Source: Myxococcales bacterium (GTDB taxonomy: Bacteria > Myxococcota_A > Polyangia > Polyangiales > Ga0077539). Taken from it: a DNA stretch of 38,967 nt. This document shows, piece by piece, positions 1 through 8,355 of the stretch. Each line of letters begins with the position of its first letter. Position 1 is the first letter of the stretch. Location of the stretch: NCBI GenBank assembly GCA_030652255.1, contig JAUSAZ010000201.1:1-38967 (forward strand). The letters are read 5' to 3'. Both the position numbers and the translations under genes were made by a program. The notes under the pieces were generated by a model. That model ran no database searches, had not been told where the DNA came from, and saw only the letters and a list, made by a program, of their open reading frames with translations.

Positions 1-181
1 GCCGACCGGGGACGCGCAGCCAGTCGTCGACCGCGAGCTGCAGGTCGCCGATCGCCCGCAGGGGAAAGCTGTCGCCGACGATGGCGATCGACGCGGGATC
101 GCACCCGAGGTGACGCCGCAGGATCTTCGCGAAGGGCGGGAGGCTGGCGGCCTTCGGGCGCTTGCGGGCGGTCGTGCTCAT
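1..181 (-). CDS. N-terminus of an unrecognised protein, possibly an AAA-type ATP-binding protein (partial)
   Basis: The minus strand opens with ATG at 179-181 and stays open for 60 codons to the window edge. The protein begins MSTTARKRPKAASLPPF and continues with a stretch like RRHLGCDP and VGDSFPLRA. Such an opening, a basic tail followed by a short helix and a conserved 'HLG.DP' segment, resembles the N-terminus of some myxobacterial ATP-binding proteins, but no Walker motif is in view, so the family is inference. It is transcribed leftward, divergent from nothing close by. Only the first 60 residues are present, so domain content, length and integrity cannot be judged. Confidence 0.5.
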   Translation of the reverse strand, partial: MSTTARKRPKAASLPPFAKILRRHLGCDPASIAIVGDSFPLRAIGDLQLAVDDWLRVPGR

Positions 182-598
182 CGGTGGAGTATCGACCACG
201 TCGCGCGAAGCCCCTACGGGGTCCGACCTCCGCCGCGAGCCCCGCGTCGTCGGTCTGCTCGCACCCCGATCGAGGCCACGCAGCCGCCCCCGCGTGTGGG
301 CCGAGAGACCGCAGATCGGTTCAGCTTCTCCGAGGGAGCCCATGTCGTCCCGCCAGGAGGTCCCTCCCCTCGTCGTCAGGCCGACCCGACCCGTGCCCCA
401 GAAACACGAGAGCCCCCGGATCGGCCCGTCTTGCGACGTTTTGATCCGGAGGCTCTGGAGTGGAAAACCCACTCTCACACGGGTGATTCCTTCGGTGACC
501 CCAACGGGATTTGAACAGAGTCCGTGTCCCGATCCGCCGGTGGATTCCATCGAGATGTGCATCCGCTCGCGGGACGCGGCGTAGTCGAGCTCCGAGCG
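182..598. other. 417-base stretch without a supported gene
   Basis: I see no convincing coding region. Long open frames exist on both strands, but they translate to Arg/Pro/Gly-rich low-complexity sequence typical of shadow frames in GC-rich DNA. The only notable item is the tRNA-like 3' remnant at 494-540. The composition from about 430 to 515 is less GC-rich than the neighbours. Confidence 0.5.
494..540 (-). pseudogene. tRNA-like 3' half remnant (Glu-like T-arm and acceptor end)
   Basis: Read on the minus strand, 494-515 gives a T-loop TTCAAAT, a 3' T-stem strand CCCGT, then TGGGGTC-A-CC. That is what the last 22 bases of a tRNA look like. A few bases upstream (minus strand) are GGCGG and ACACGG, as before the T-loop of tRNA-Glu, but ACTCTG stands between ACACGG and the T-loop, and I find no matching 5' acceptor, D-arm or anticodon stem. 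It is therefore at best a decayed tRNA or an integration scar that copied a tRNA 3' end. I see no second copy in the window. Confidence 0.3.
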
Positions 599-1927
599 TC
601 ACCGCCCAAAGGGCACGCAGCGGATCAGGTTGCCGTAGACCTGCATCGGCGCGGGCTCGGCATCCCTCGCGGCCAGGAAGACCGCCAGCACCCCTTCGGG
701 CACCGCGATCGCCGCTGGGTAGGTAGGGTAGACGTCGTGGCCGAACTCGCCGAGCGTGACCACGCCCCCGGCGGGCGAGCCCGTCGCGGTGAGCGGCATC
801 GCCCGCACGCCCACGCCGAAGGAGCGCAGGGCGTCCGTCCACACCAGGACCGCGGTGCCGTTCCACGCGGCTAGCGCGAGGTTGGCGCTTCGGCCGGAGC
901 GCGGCGCCGCGAGCGGGCCGGGCCGCGACCGCGGGCGCCCGTCGGCGTCGAGCGCGGCGACGTGGACCCGGTACCAGCCCCCCGCCGGGTCGGCGCGGGA
1001 CCACGCCGCGAGCAGGCCGTCGCCCACCACGACGAGCGCGAGCCGGCCCGCGTCGGGGCCGAGCGCCGCCACCTCCGCGCGGTCGGCCGCCGCGGCGCCC
1101 TCGGCGGTGAAGCGCCGGGCCCAGAGTCGGCCCTCGCCGTCCGACCAGGCGAGCACGAAACCGCCGTCGGGGCGCACCGCCCGCACGACCAAGCCCGCGC
1201 GCTCGCTCACGGCGAGCTCGACCTCGTGAGTCGCGCCGCCGTCGGCGTCGAAGCGGACGTACCCGAGGCCGCCACCCGCGGCGCTCCGGGCCCGCGACGT
1301 CAGCGCCGAGAAGCCCCCAGGGGCGGGCTGGAGGTCGGCGCACCCGCCCTCCGCGACCGGGACGGACGCGCGCGTCGCGGCGCCCTCCGAGGACAGCGGG
1401 ATGAAGCCGCACGCACCCCGCTCGTCCGCCCCCACGATGCCCGCCCGCCCCTCGGCGGCGCTCACGATGGGCGCCCCGCCGAAGGGCGGCAGCGGCGACG
1501 GGGCGCCGAGTCGCAGGCCACCAAACGTCGCCCGCTGGAGGTACAGCCCGTCGCGCTCCTCCAGGGACACCCAGGCGCTGTCGTCGGCGTGGACGAGGCC
1601 GAGGAGTCGAGTGGGCGCGCCGTCGGTCAACGACATGGGGCCCGCGGGATCAGGCACCCAGCGGCACCCGATCGACGTGTCGCCTGACACGAACGGATCG
1701 GCGTCGGGCGCGGAGACGGAACCGAGGTCGGTCGCGGCGTCGGGCGCAGTCGGGTCGGGCGCACGCGCGTCGGTCGCATCGTGATCGTCCGCGGCGGAGG
1801 ACGCGTGTGCCGTAGAGCCGTCGCCGAGAAGCACCTCGGCGTCAAACTCCTCGACGGGTCTGACCGTGCGGAAGCGGCAGCCCAGCGCTGCGGTTAGAAC
1901 GAGAACCGTCGGCGTGGGCGGGCGCAT
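599..1927 (-). CDS. Lipoprotein of unknown function, propeller-like repeats
   Basis: 442 residues. The N-terminus MRPPTPTVLVLTAALGC is a short lipoprotein signal with lipobox ALGC and acylated Cys17. A low-complexity Asp/Ala/Thr/Pro linker follows (about residues 40-80), as is common in myxobacterial surface lipoproteins. The rest is built from short repeating beta-strand units (for example GGFVLAWSDGEGRLWARRF and LLAAWSRADPAGG), each with a Trp and small-residue turns, which suggests a beta-propeller. It probably sits on the outer membrane or periplasmic face. No catalytic motif was recognised. The start is set by the signal peptide. The C-terminal part of the gene at 37692-38945 has a similar strand pattern, so a distant relationship is possible but not shown. 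Confidence 0.75.
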   Translation of the reverse strand: MRPPTPTVLVLTAALGCRFRTVRPVEEFDAEVLLGDGSTAHASSAADDHDATDARAPDPTAPDAATDLGSVSAPDADPFVSGDTSIGCRWVPDPAGPMSLTDGAPTRLLGLVHADDSAWVSLEERDGLYLQRATFGGLRLGAPSPLPPFGGAPIVSAAEGRAGIVGADERGACGFIPLSSEGAATRASVPVAEGGCADLQPAPGGFSALTSRARSAAGGGLGYVRFDADGGATHEVELAVSERAGLVVRAVRPDGGFVLAWSDGEGRLWARRFTAEGAAAADRAEVAALGPDAGRLALVVVGDGLLAAWSRADPAGGWYRVHVAALDADGRPRSRPGPLAAPRSGRSANLALAAWNGTAVLVWTDALRSFGVGVRAMPLTATGSPAGGVVTLGEFGHDVYPTYPAAIAVPEGVLAVFLAARDAEPAPMQVYGNLIRCVPFGR

Positions 1928-1989
1928 CCCGCCACCCTAACGCACGCCTCCGCACGAAAGGTGCCCGCGGTGCTGCCGGACGGGGCGGG

Positions 1990-2198
1990 AACGCGTCGAA
2001 CGCTGGGCCCGCTCCAACCGCGCAGCGGACAATCAGGCGGCGTGTCCGCTTCGCGCCGCCGCGGGCACCGCAGTGCCGGATGAGCCTATCCACCCGGGCG
2101 TCCACCTCGACAACGTTGCCGCGCTGGCCCAGGTCTTCATCGGCCTGCTTTCCATCGCCGCGGACGCAGAGGAGAGCATCGCGACCCGCAGCGGGTAG
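1990..2198 (+). other. Possible gene remnant, startless open frame
   Basis: One plus-strand frame is open to a TAG at 2196-2198. Its C-terminal part, including PIHPGVHLDNVAALAQVF, reads like genuine protein rather than GC-rich shadow. No start codon with a ribosome site is visible, and the next block (the methylase relic) starts at the same point in another frame. It may be the tail of a decayed gene. Low confidence. Confidence 0.2.
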
Positions 2199-2629
2199 GC
2201 AACAACCAGGGCCTGACCGCGACGTACAACCGCTTCCACAACCCCGACGAGGACGACGCGGGCATCGCGCGGCTCCGCGCCCTGCACGACGCCGTGGACC
2301 GCGCGGTGCTCAGCGCCTACGGCTGGACCGACCTCCAGCCGACGTGCGAGTTCCTGCTGGAGTACGAGGACGCCGAGGGGGACGGCGGCAGCGGGCGGAA
2401 GAAGAAGCGCTGGCGCTACCGCTGGCACGACGCCGTGCGCGACGAGGTGCTGGCGCGGCTGCTGGCCCTCAACGGGGAGCGCGAGGCTGAGAAGCGGGCG
2501 GCGGCCGAGGCCAGGGTCGTCTCCAAGGCGCCCAGGAAGGCCTCTGGGGCGCCCCGGCGCACGCCGAAGGCAGCGAAGGCCGACCCGGCGGACGACGGCG
2601 GTACGGGCGGGCTCCTGGGGATCGACTGA
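2198..2629 (+). pseudogene. C-terminal relic of an N6-adenine DNA methylase (Eco57I/PglX-like)
   Basis: About 143 codons in one plus-strand frame match by eye the tail of large Eco57I-type or BREX PglX-type DNA methylases: LTATYNRFHNPDE, then a helix LRALHDAVDRAVL, then AYGWTDLQPTCEFLL, an acidic loop, and WRYRWHDAVRDEVLARLLAL, ending in a Lys/Ala-rich tail. In the families this segment follows the methylase and target-recognition domains; here both are missing, together with the start and the catalytic NPPY motif. The fragment cannot methylate DNA. It is best read as the 3' scar of a lost restriction-modification or phage-defence gene. The family call is from memory of the motif pattern and was not searched. 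Confidence 0.65.
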
Positions 2630-2838
2630 CGGGGCGCCACCAGCGCTCGCCGGGCCGGGGAGGGCCCTCCAGGGCGCCCGGACCGCCCGGGCAGCGCGGA
2701 GCACACCTGCGCCGCGGTGAGCGTCCGCCTGCGGGCGCTGGGGTCCGCGTTGCCGCTCGCGGCTCGACGCGCGCTGTGTCGGTCCTGGGGGACGAGCGGC
2801 GCTCGACGGAGGTGGTCGGCGGGAGTAACCGTCGGCCG

Positions 2839-4212
2839 ATGCGACTTTCGCCCGACGGAACCTGGCGCACGGCCGTCAGGGACGCCGTCGCCCCGCGACC
2901 CCGGTCACGTCTCCGCTCCCTCCTCGTCGCGGCGGCCCTGGCGGCATCGTCGGGCTGTGCCGCGACCGTCGCCGCCACGGACGCCTCCGCCCCGGACGCG
3001 GGGCTCATCCCCGACGCGACGGCGCCCACCGACGCCGGCGCCTGCCCGCACGGCCGCTCCCGCTGCGGGCGCGCGTGCATCGACCCGGCGGCCGCATGCC
3101 GCCCGTGTGGCGCCGCATGTCCCACGGGCCTCTGCGCCGACGGCGCGTGCGTGGTCGCGGTGGAGGTCGTCGCCGGCTTCAACATGACCTGCGCGCGCCT
3201 GAGCGACCGCACTGTCCGGTGCTGGGGTGAGAACCACAATGGCATCCTCGGCGACAGCACCATCGACCTCCGGCGCTCGCCGCACCCCATCGCGGGCCTC
3301 GCCGGCGCGGTCCAGCTCACCACCAGCCGGCACAACTGCGCGCTCATCGAGGACGGCACCGTTCAGTGCTGGGGCAACAACAGCTTCGGTGAACTCGGCG
3401 GCCGCTCGTCCGCCGCCAGCGACCCGACACCGGGGGCGGTCCCCGGCCTGCAGGGCGTCGTGCAACTCGCCTGCGGCGGCAGGCACACCTGTGCAGTCCT
3501 CGCCGACGCGACGGTGCGCTGCTGGGGCCGCAACTCGTTCGGCGAACTCGGCGACGGCACGGCCACCAACCTCAGGCCGACACCCGTGGCCGTGACAGGC
3601 CTCACGGGCGTCGCCCAGGTGGTGACGGCGTGGGGGTACAGCTGCGCCGGCCTGCTCGACGGGACGGTGCGCTGCTGGGGCACCTACAACGCCCCTGACT
3701 TGCTCGGCGCGGGCGCGGCTGACCGCCGGCGACCCTTCCCCGTCGTCGGTCTCGCCGGAGTCACCCAACTCTCGTCGACTGCAGGGGCGCACGTCTGCGC
3801 CGTGACGTCAGACGGTGCGGTGCGTTGCTGGGGGTCGAACTACTGGGGCGAACTGGGCGACGGCACGACGATCGACCGCCTGTCACCGACCGCCACCGTG
3901 GGCCTCACCGGGGTCGTCGGCGTCGCGGCGGGTTACCGCCGCACCTGTGCGGCCCTGGCCGACGGCACCGCGCGCTGCTGGGGCGACAACTCGTTCGGCG
4001 AACTCGGCGACGGCACCGTGGTGAACCCGCGGACGTCGCCGCGGCCCGTGGTGGGCCTCGGCGGCGTCGCCGCCGTCACGACGGGGTTAGATCACTCCTG
4101 CGCGCTCCTGACGAACGGGTCGGTGCGCTGCTGGGGCGACAACTCCCACGGGGAGACGGGCGTCGGCTCGATGGACCTGACCGTCACGGCGCCGAGGCCC
4201 GTGGCGTGGTGA
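2839..4212 (+). CDS. RCC1-repeat lipoprotein (seven-repeat beta-propeller)
   Basis: 457 residues from ATG 2839. A longer frame opens at 2776 but adds only low-complexity sequence. A lipoprotein signal LRSLLVAAALAASSGC places the modified Cys at about residue 40, with an unusually long n-region. A short Ala/Asp/Pro linker and a small Cys-rich segment (CPHGRSRCGRACID) follow. Seven RCC1-type repeats fill the rest, each close to 'CA-x-L-x-DG-T-V-x-CWG-x-N-x-x-G-x-LGDG'. Seven repeats would close one propeller. Each repeat carries two cysteines about ten residues apart, plausible disulphides in an exported protein. The role is probably binding or scaffolding at the cell surface; RCC1 guanine-exchange function should not be assumed for bacterial exported forms. 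It stands alone between relics. Confidence 0.85.
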   Translation: MRLSPDGTWRTAVRDAVAPRPRSRLRSLLVAAALAASSGCAATVAATDASAPDAGLIPDATAPTDAGACPHGRSRCGRACIDPAAACRPCGAACPTGLCADGACVVAVEVVAGFNMTCARLSDRTVRCWGENHNGILGDSTIDLRRSPHPIAGLAGAVQLTTSRHNCALIEDGTVQCWGNNSFGELGGRSSAASDPTPGAVPGLQGVVQLACGGRHTCAVLADATVRCWGRNSFGELGDGTATNLRPTPVAVTGLTGVAQVVTAWGYSCAGLLDGTVRCWGTYNAPDLLGAGAADRRRPFPVVGLAGVTQLSSTAGAHVCAVTSDGAVRCWGSNYWGELGDGTTIDRLSPTATVGLTGVVGVAAGYRRTCAALADGTARCWGDNSFGELGDGTVVNPRTSPRPVVGLGGVAAVTTGLDHSCALLTNGSVRCWGDNSHGETGVGSMDLTVTAPRPVAW

Positions 4213-4250
4213 ACCGCGAGGCTTACGGACAATACGGTCGGGCTCGCTAG

Positions 4251-4580
4251 TCAGCCGCAGCTTCGGATCGCGGCGTGGTGGGTGCCCTGTGCGGGGTCAT
4301 TCACGGCCCTGCGACGGTCGTCGTAGACGCGCTGGTGGACCTCGAGGGCGCGCCTCGTCTCGGCGAGGAGCGCGGCGGTCTCCTCGATGCGTCCGTGTTC
4401 GTCGCGCTCCGCCCCGAGATGGTGCGCGAAACGCTCGACGACCTCGCCGGGGCCGACGACGTTGAAGGCCGCCGAGGCGAGGCCGGCGAAGCAGGAGGTC
4501 TGCGCCCAGGCGCGCCTGTTGGCGGTGCGCCACGGGGCCAACGCCGTCCGGAGCTGTCGGGGGAAGTTCAGGTAGCCCAC
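4251..4580 (-). CDS. Small conserved-looking protein of unknown function
   Basis: 109 residues, starting MGYLNFPRQLRTALAPW. It reads as real protein: an amphipathic N-terminal half with Trp and Arg (residues 8-27), a middle segment AAFNVVGPGEVVERF, and a charged helix rich in Glu/Arg (about 55-90, for example RIEETAALLAETRRALEVH). No signal peptide or known motif was recognised. Its 3' end is 38 bases from the convergent stop of the RCC1 gene. Antisense open frames over the same DNA are Arg/Gly-rich and look like shadows. Function unknown. Confidence 0.5.
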   Translation of the reverse strand: MGYLNFPRQLRTALAPWRTANRRAWAQTSCFAGLASAAFNVVGPGEVVERFAHHLGAERDEHGRIEETAALLAETRRALEVHQRVYDDRRRAVNDPAQGTHHAAIRSCG

Positions 4581-4725
4581 CGAACAAGGGTAGGCCGTTG
4601 CGCCTCCCCCGACGAACGGGCGGCGACGGCGTATCGAGGCCGCCGGGGAGACCGTTCCGTTCGAGGCGTCCCGGCCGACGAGGACGTCCGGGAGCCGCAG
4701 GTTGTCGGCTGGACCGGAGCGCCCG

Positions 4726-6081
4726 TTACGGCCCGTCGATCGCCGCCCGCACGCTGTACGCGCCCTCGACCCCCCACGTCTCGCGCTCCGTCACCCGTAC
4801 GGTCACCGACCCGTCGCGCGCCGCGGTGAAACGCGCGCGGGCGTTCCACCCGCCGCCCCCGTCGTCGTCGCGGGCGAGCACCCTGTCGCCGTCGAGCACG
4901 GACACCTCGACGTCGTGGGCGGCGCAGCCGTGGCTTCGGGTCCTCCCGCCGCGCACGTCGACCCGCAGCCGCTGGCCGGCGGCCACCACCAGGGTCCAGT
5001 CGTCGAAGTAGGTCCAGTCGTCAAGCATCGCGTCGCCGCGCGCGAAGCTGCCGCGCGTCGCGGCCGCCCCCACGGCGAGCGCGCCGACGGGCGGCGCGGG
5101 CCGCACCGGCACCCGCCCCACCTCCCCCGCCGCGCGCTCCCGGGCGCCGATCCCCAGCGCGCCGACGACCTTGTCGTAGGTCGCGCCGATCAGCCCGCCG
5201 TGCCCGCAGGCCGCCGTCATGAACACCGCCCCGTGCGCCCGCACCGCGTCCGCGAGCGCGCCCTCGGGCTGCACCGCGACGGCGGTGCCCTGCCCGCGCA
5301 GGCGCGCCGCGAGGCCGTCGGCGCGGCGCCGCATGTCGGCGTCGTCGTTCGAGGTGAGGCAGACGAACCGTCGCGGCGCCTCGGGCGTGGACCGCTCCAT
5401 CCACGCCGCGAACGCGCTCTCCGCACCGTACAGTCCGTCGTCGAGGACGACGGCGCGCACCCGGTCGGCGAGGTCGCTGCGGGCCAGCAGCGTCCCGATG
5501 ACGGGCCCGCCGCCGCTCGATCCGACCAGGGTCAGTCCCTCGATGTCGTCGACGGTGCGGCGCCCGCCGAGCCTTGGCGCCAGCGTCTCGCTCAGCAACT
5601 CCTGCAGAAACTCCCGCAAGAACCCGGGCCGCCGGAACGCCCCCGCGACCTCGGCCGCCCCGCGGGGCGCGAGCTGCGGGGCGACGAGCAGCGCGTTGAC
5701 ACCCGCGCGGTCGTGCCGCGTGGAGAGCCCCCAGCCGCTGCCTGTCTCCCCGGTCAGCGGCGCGAGCGGGCCCGCCGCCACCAGCCACGCCGGGCGCGAG
5801 TTCAGCCCGTGGAAGACCATCACCACGTGAAGCGGGCGCGTCGGGTCGAAGCCCGGCGGCGCGTGCACCACCACGTCGGGCAGGTCGTGCGCCTCGACCG
5901 GTCGGTGGCGCAGCCGGAACGCGGCCGTCCACCCCGCGCGACCGCCGGCCGGCGCCACCGGGGTCACCCCCGCCGCGTCCGGGCTCGGCGCGGGCGTCGG
6001 GTGCAGCGTCGTGCGCCGGCACCCCGCCGCCGCCACCAGCGCCACGGCGAGCCACCGCGCGGCCTCGGCCTGCGTCCGCAT
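4726..6081 (-). CDS. Alpha/beta-hydrolase lipoprotein with C-terminal PPC-like domain
   Basis: 451 residues. MRTQAEAARWLAVALVAAAGC is a lipoprotein signal (modified Cys21), followed by a Pro/Ala linker. The hydrolase fold shows VVMVFHGLN near residue 85 (oxyanion-type HG), a nucleophile elbow GSSGGG near 188 whose Ser is the likely catalytic residue, an acidic VVLDDGLYG after a strand, and CGHGG near 292 as the likely catalytic His. This suits a surface esterase or lipase-like enzyme acting on an ester or amide. The last 110 residues (DDWTYFDDWTLVVAAGQRLRV onward) resemble a prepeptidase C-terminal beta-sandwich, common at the end of secreted hydrolases. Substrate unknown. A 534-codon antisense frame covers it but is Arg/Pro-rich and rejected. 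Confidence 0.8.
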   Translation of the reverse strand: MRTQAEAARWLAVALVAAAGCRRTTLHPTPAPSPDAAGVTPVAPAGGRAGWTAAFRLRHRPVEAHDLPDVVVHAPPGFDPTRPLHVVMVFHGLNSRPAWLVAAGPLAPLTGETGSGWGLSTRHDRAGVNALLVAPQLAPRGAAEVAGAFRRPGFLREFLQELLSETLAPRLGGRRTVDDIEGLTLVGSSGGGPVIGTLLARSDLADRVRAVVLDDGLYGAESAFAAWMERSTPEAPRRFVCLTSNDDADMRRRADGLAARLRGQGTAVAVQPEGALADAVRAHGAVFMTAACGHGGLIGATYDKVVGALGIGARERAAGEVGRVPVRPAPPVGALAVGAAATRGSFARGDAMLDDWTYFDDWTLVVAAGQRLRVDVRGGRTRSHGCAAHDVEVSVLDGDRVLARDDDGGGGWNARARFTAARDGSVTVRVTERETWGVEGAYSVRAAIDGP

Positions 6082-6120
6082 CGTCGACCACTACCACGCA
6101 CGCGCGCACACGCCCGCCCG

Positions 6121-6783
6121 CTACCGCGCCCGGAAGTGCTCCCGCCACCAACGCCAACCCGCGTCGTCCGTCTCCCCCTCCGCGCAGACCGCGAGGCCCT
6201 GGAAGGCGCTCAGCGTCGACTCGCCGAACCCCCGGTCGATGCCCCGCAGGACCACCGGCAGGTTCTCCCCCACGGCCGGTGCCAGGGCTTGTCCGCGTCG
6301 TCGTAGGTCGGCGGCCCCAGCAGCACCGGCGTCGGCGCCGCGTCGCGCAGGACCTCGCGCGTCCACCGCGCCATCAGCGCCTCGTAGGGCTTCGCGAGCG
6401 GGATCCCGGTGTCGTACATCATCACGGCCACCTGGTCCGAGCGCCGCGCCACCTCGCGCAGGTACGAGGGCGTCCAGTGGATCTCGAGGTCCGACTGCCA
6501 CAGCGTGGGCGGCGGGTAGGCGGCCACCGAGAGCGCCCGCCCCGGCGGCAGCGCCGCGCGGAGGTCGTCGAGCAGGCGCAGCATCCCCGGGTGCCCGGAG
6601 GGCCACGGCTCGACGTTGAGGTGCACGCCCGCGCGGCACGGGGGCCGGTCGAGGAGCCGCCGGAGGTTCTGCGCGAGGTGACGGCGGAACGCCGCGTCGT
6701 CGGCCTTCGCGGTGCGGCTGCGCGGGCGCCCCGGGACGGCCGACTCGATGCAATGGGTGGGCGCGGCGTGCTCGCTCCTGCGT
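6121..6783 (-). pseudogene. Frameshifted, 5'-truncated TIM-barrel (glycosyl-hydrolase-like) gene
   Basis: Two minus-strand frames join into one protein. The first runs from about 6783 to 6277 (THCIESAVPGRPRSR, AGVHLNVEPWPSGHPGMLRL, VAAYPPPTLWQSDLEIHW, VAVMMYDTGIP, PTYDDADKPWH). The second continues from 6276 to the stop at 6121 (VGENLPVVLRGIDRGFGES, DDAGWRWWREHF). One base is missing at about 6277. 'VHLNVEP', 'VAVMMYD' and 'PVLLGPPTYDD' are typical successive beta-strands of a TIM barrel, as in GH18-like putative glycosidases. I find no start codon in frame upstream before the divergent gene at 6821, so the N-terminal part is also lost. A sequencing error could explain the frameshift but not the missing start. 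Confidence 0.6.
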
Positions 6784-6820
6784 CGACACCGACGAGCAAC
6801 CCGGTGGCAGAGTTCGCGGA

Positions 6821-7762
6821 ATGAACCGATCGCCCGTCACCATCCAACGGCTCGAACACCGCGACGTCGCGGCGCTCGAGCGGCACGTGGCGTTCGAGCG
6901 CGAGCACGGGATCGCGCGCTTCGACGCGGAGGGCCTGCGGGCGTGGTTGCCGACCGTCGAGGCGGCGCTGCTGCTGGCGGCAGTCGACGAGCGGGGCGAG
7001 CTCGCCGGGTGCGCCACCGCGAGCCGTCTCGCCGTGTTCCCCGGCAGCGTTCAACTCAACGCGTTCTGCCGGCTCGGCGAGCCGGAGGTGCTGCGACTGC
7101 TCACCGACGAGGTCGCACGCTGGGAAGCCCCGACGCGGGCCCGCGAGCTCCTCGCCCACGTCAGCGGTCCGACCGAAGCGGCGGAGGAGGCGTGGCTCGC
7201 AGCCGGTTTCGAGCGGGTGGCGACGAGGTCGAGGGTCGAGCGCGCGGTCTCCGACCTCGACCGCACGCTCCCGACGGAAGTACCGGCGGGGCTCCGCGTC
7301 GCCGCGCTGCGCGACCGTCCCGACCTGGTCGACGCGGCCCTGCGCGTGTGGAACCGGAGCCATGCCGACATCCCCACCGTCCTGCCCTTCGCCGCGCTCG
7401 ACCTCGCGGGGTGGCGCCGCACCCTCGCCCTCGCCGACGGAGAGCCCTACCCGCCCGGGTTGCTCGTCGCGGTCGACGACGAGGGTCGCGTCGTCGGCGT
7501 CGGCTGCCTCGCGCTGACGTTCGGGTCGACCTCGGTCGCCGACCATCGCTTCACCGGCGTCGAGCGCGGGTGGCGTGGTCGAGGGCTGGCGCGGGCGCTC
7601 AAGATCGAACTCATCCGCTGGGCCGCGGCCAACGGCGTCGCGAGGCTGCGCGCCTCCACCGACTCCGGCAACGCGTCGATGCTCGCCGTCAACGCCCGCC
7701 TCGGCTACGTCGAGAGCTTCCGCGTCGTCATGTTCCGTCGCGCGTTGCGACCCGGCGACTGA
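6821..7762 (+). CDS. GNAT-family N-acetyltransferase (tandem-domain length)
   Basis: 313 residues. The C-terminal half is a standard GNAT domain: GVGCLALTFGS as strand 4, then the acetyl-CoA pyrophosphate-binding motif RGWRGRGLARALK near residue 250 (R-x-x-G-x-G/A), then RASTDSGNASMLAVNARLGY, where Asn and the final Gly-Tyr contribute to the CoA and acceptor sites. The N-terminal half (about 1-150) looks like a degenerate second GNAT domain (LAGCATASRLAVFPGSVQL). Family members acetylate amines of small molecules, antibiotics or protein N-termini; the substrate cannot be told here. Cytoplasmic, with no signal. The ATG at 6821 has only a weak upstream purine stretch. The gene is divergent from the decayed gene at 6121-6783. 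Confidence 0.8.
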   Translation: MNRSPVTIQRLEHRDVAALERHVAFEREHGIARFDAEGLRAWLPTVEAALLLAAVDERGELAGCATASRLAVFPGSVQLNAFCRLGEPEVLRLLTDEVARWEAPTRARELLAHVSGPTEAAEEAWLAAGFERVATRSRVERAVSDLDRTLPTEVPAGLRVAALRDRPDLVDAALRVWNRSHADIPTVLPFAALDLAGWRRTLALADGEPYPPGLLVAVDDEGRVVGVGCLALTFGSTSVADHRFTGVERGWRGRGLARALKIELIRWAAANGVARLRASTDSGNASMLAVNARLGYVESFRVVMFRRALRPGD

Positions 7763-7804
7763 CCCAGCAACCCCCAACCACACCGTCGCGATCCGCCGCG
7801 ACCG

Positions 7805-8355
7805 CTACGGGACGGTCCCCACCTGCACCGCGAGGTCGAAACGGAACGAGATCGACCGCGGCTCGGCCGTCTCCACGGCGAGGATCACCTCCCGCGCCTC
7901 CGCCGCGGCGTTGCGCCACGCGAGCCGCGTCTGGCCGGGCACGCCGGTCGCGGTGCGGGACGCGAGGCAGGTCGTCGGCGCGCAGCCCGCGGACAGGAAC
8001 AACGCCGTCGGGGTCGGGGCGGTCCCCGGGACCCCGGTGCCGTGGATCGCCTCCACCCGCAGCGTCTCCCCGCCGCCCACGCGCACGGCGTAGAAGAGCG
8101 CGGGCGCCGCTCCGCCGCCGTCGCACCCGCTGGCGGGGTCCTGGGCGTCGTGGAGGGACACGTCCAGCAAGGCGGTTCCGTCGCGGACCCTCGTCGCCGA
8201 ATTGCACCGTCCGTTGCTCGGCGACGCGGCGGTCAGCTCGCGCGCCAGGAGCGTGTAGCGGAACGTCCCGGGAGGCCGGAGGACCTCCGCCCGGTCGCTG
8301 CCCACGGCAATGAAGTAGCGGGCTCCGGCGCGGGGGGTGAAGCGCACCCGGCCGG
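7805..8355 (-). pseudogene. C-terminal fragment of an exported protein with PPC-like beta-sandwich repeats
   Basis: The frame ending at the stop at 7805 reads VRFTPRAGARYFIAVGSDRA, then RYTLLAREL, then a second unit with VRDGTALLDVSLHDA, ALFYAVRVGGGETLRVEAI, GVPGTAPTPTALFLSAGC and REVILAVETA. The strands 'ARYFIAVG', 'LFYAVRV' and 'ILAVETA' are typical of the PPC-like domains seen at the ends of myxobacterial exported proteins. Upstream of about 8355 the frame turns into low-complexity sequence, and the real coding frame there is that of the neighbouring barrel-type gene. The fragment therefore has no start of its own. It was probably joined to the 3'-truncated gene by a deletion. Confidence 0.55.

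Noticed and set aside
2776..2838. Earlier ATG for the RCC1 lipoprotein
   Set aside because: The added 21 residues are low-complexity and would push the signal peptide even further from the start.
4702..6306. 534-codon open frame opposite the hydrolase lipoprotein
   Set aside because: Composition is Arg/Pro/His-rich without motifs, and the minus strand has a signal peptide and hydrolase motifs.
7785..7803. Hairpin GTCGCG...CGCGAC between the GNAT gene and the fragment at 7805
   Set aside because: The stem is only 6 bp with a 6-base loop, too weak to call a terminator in this GC-rich DNA.
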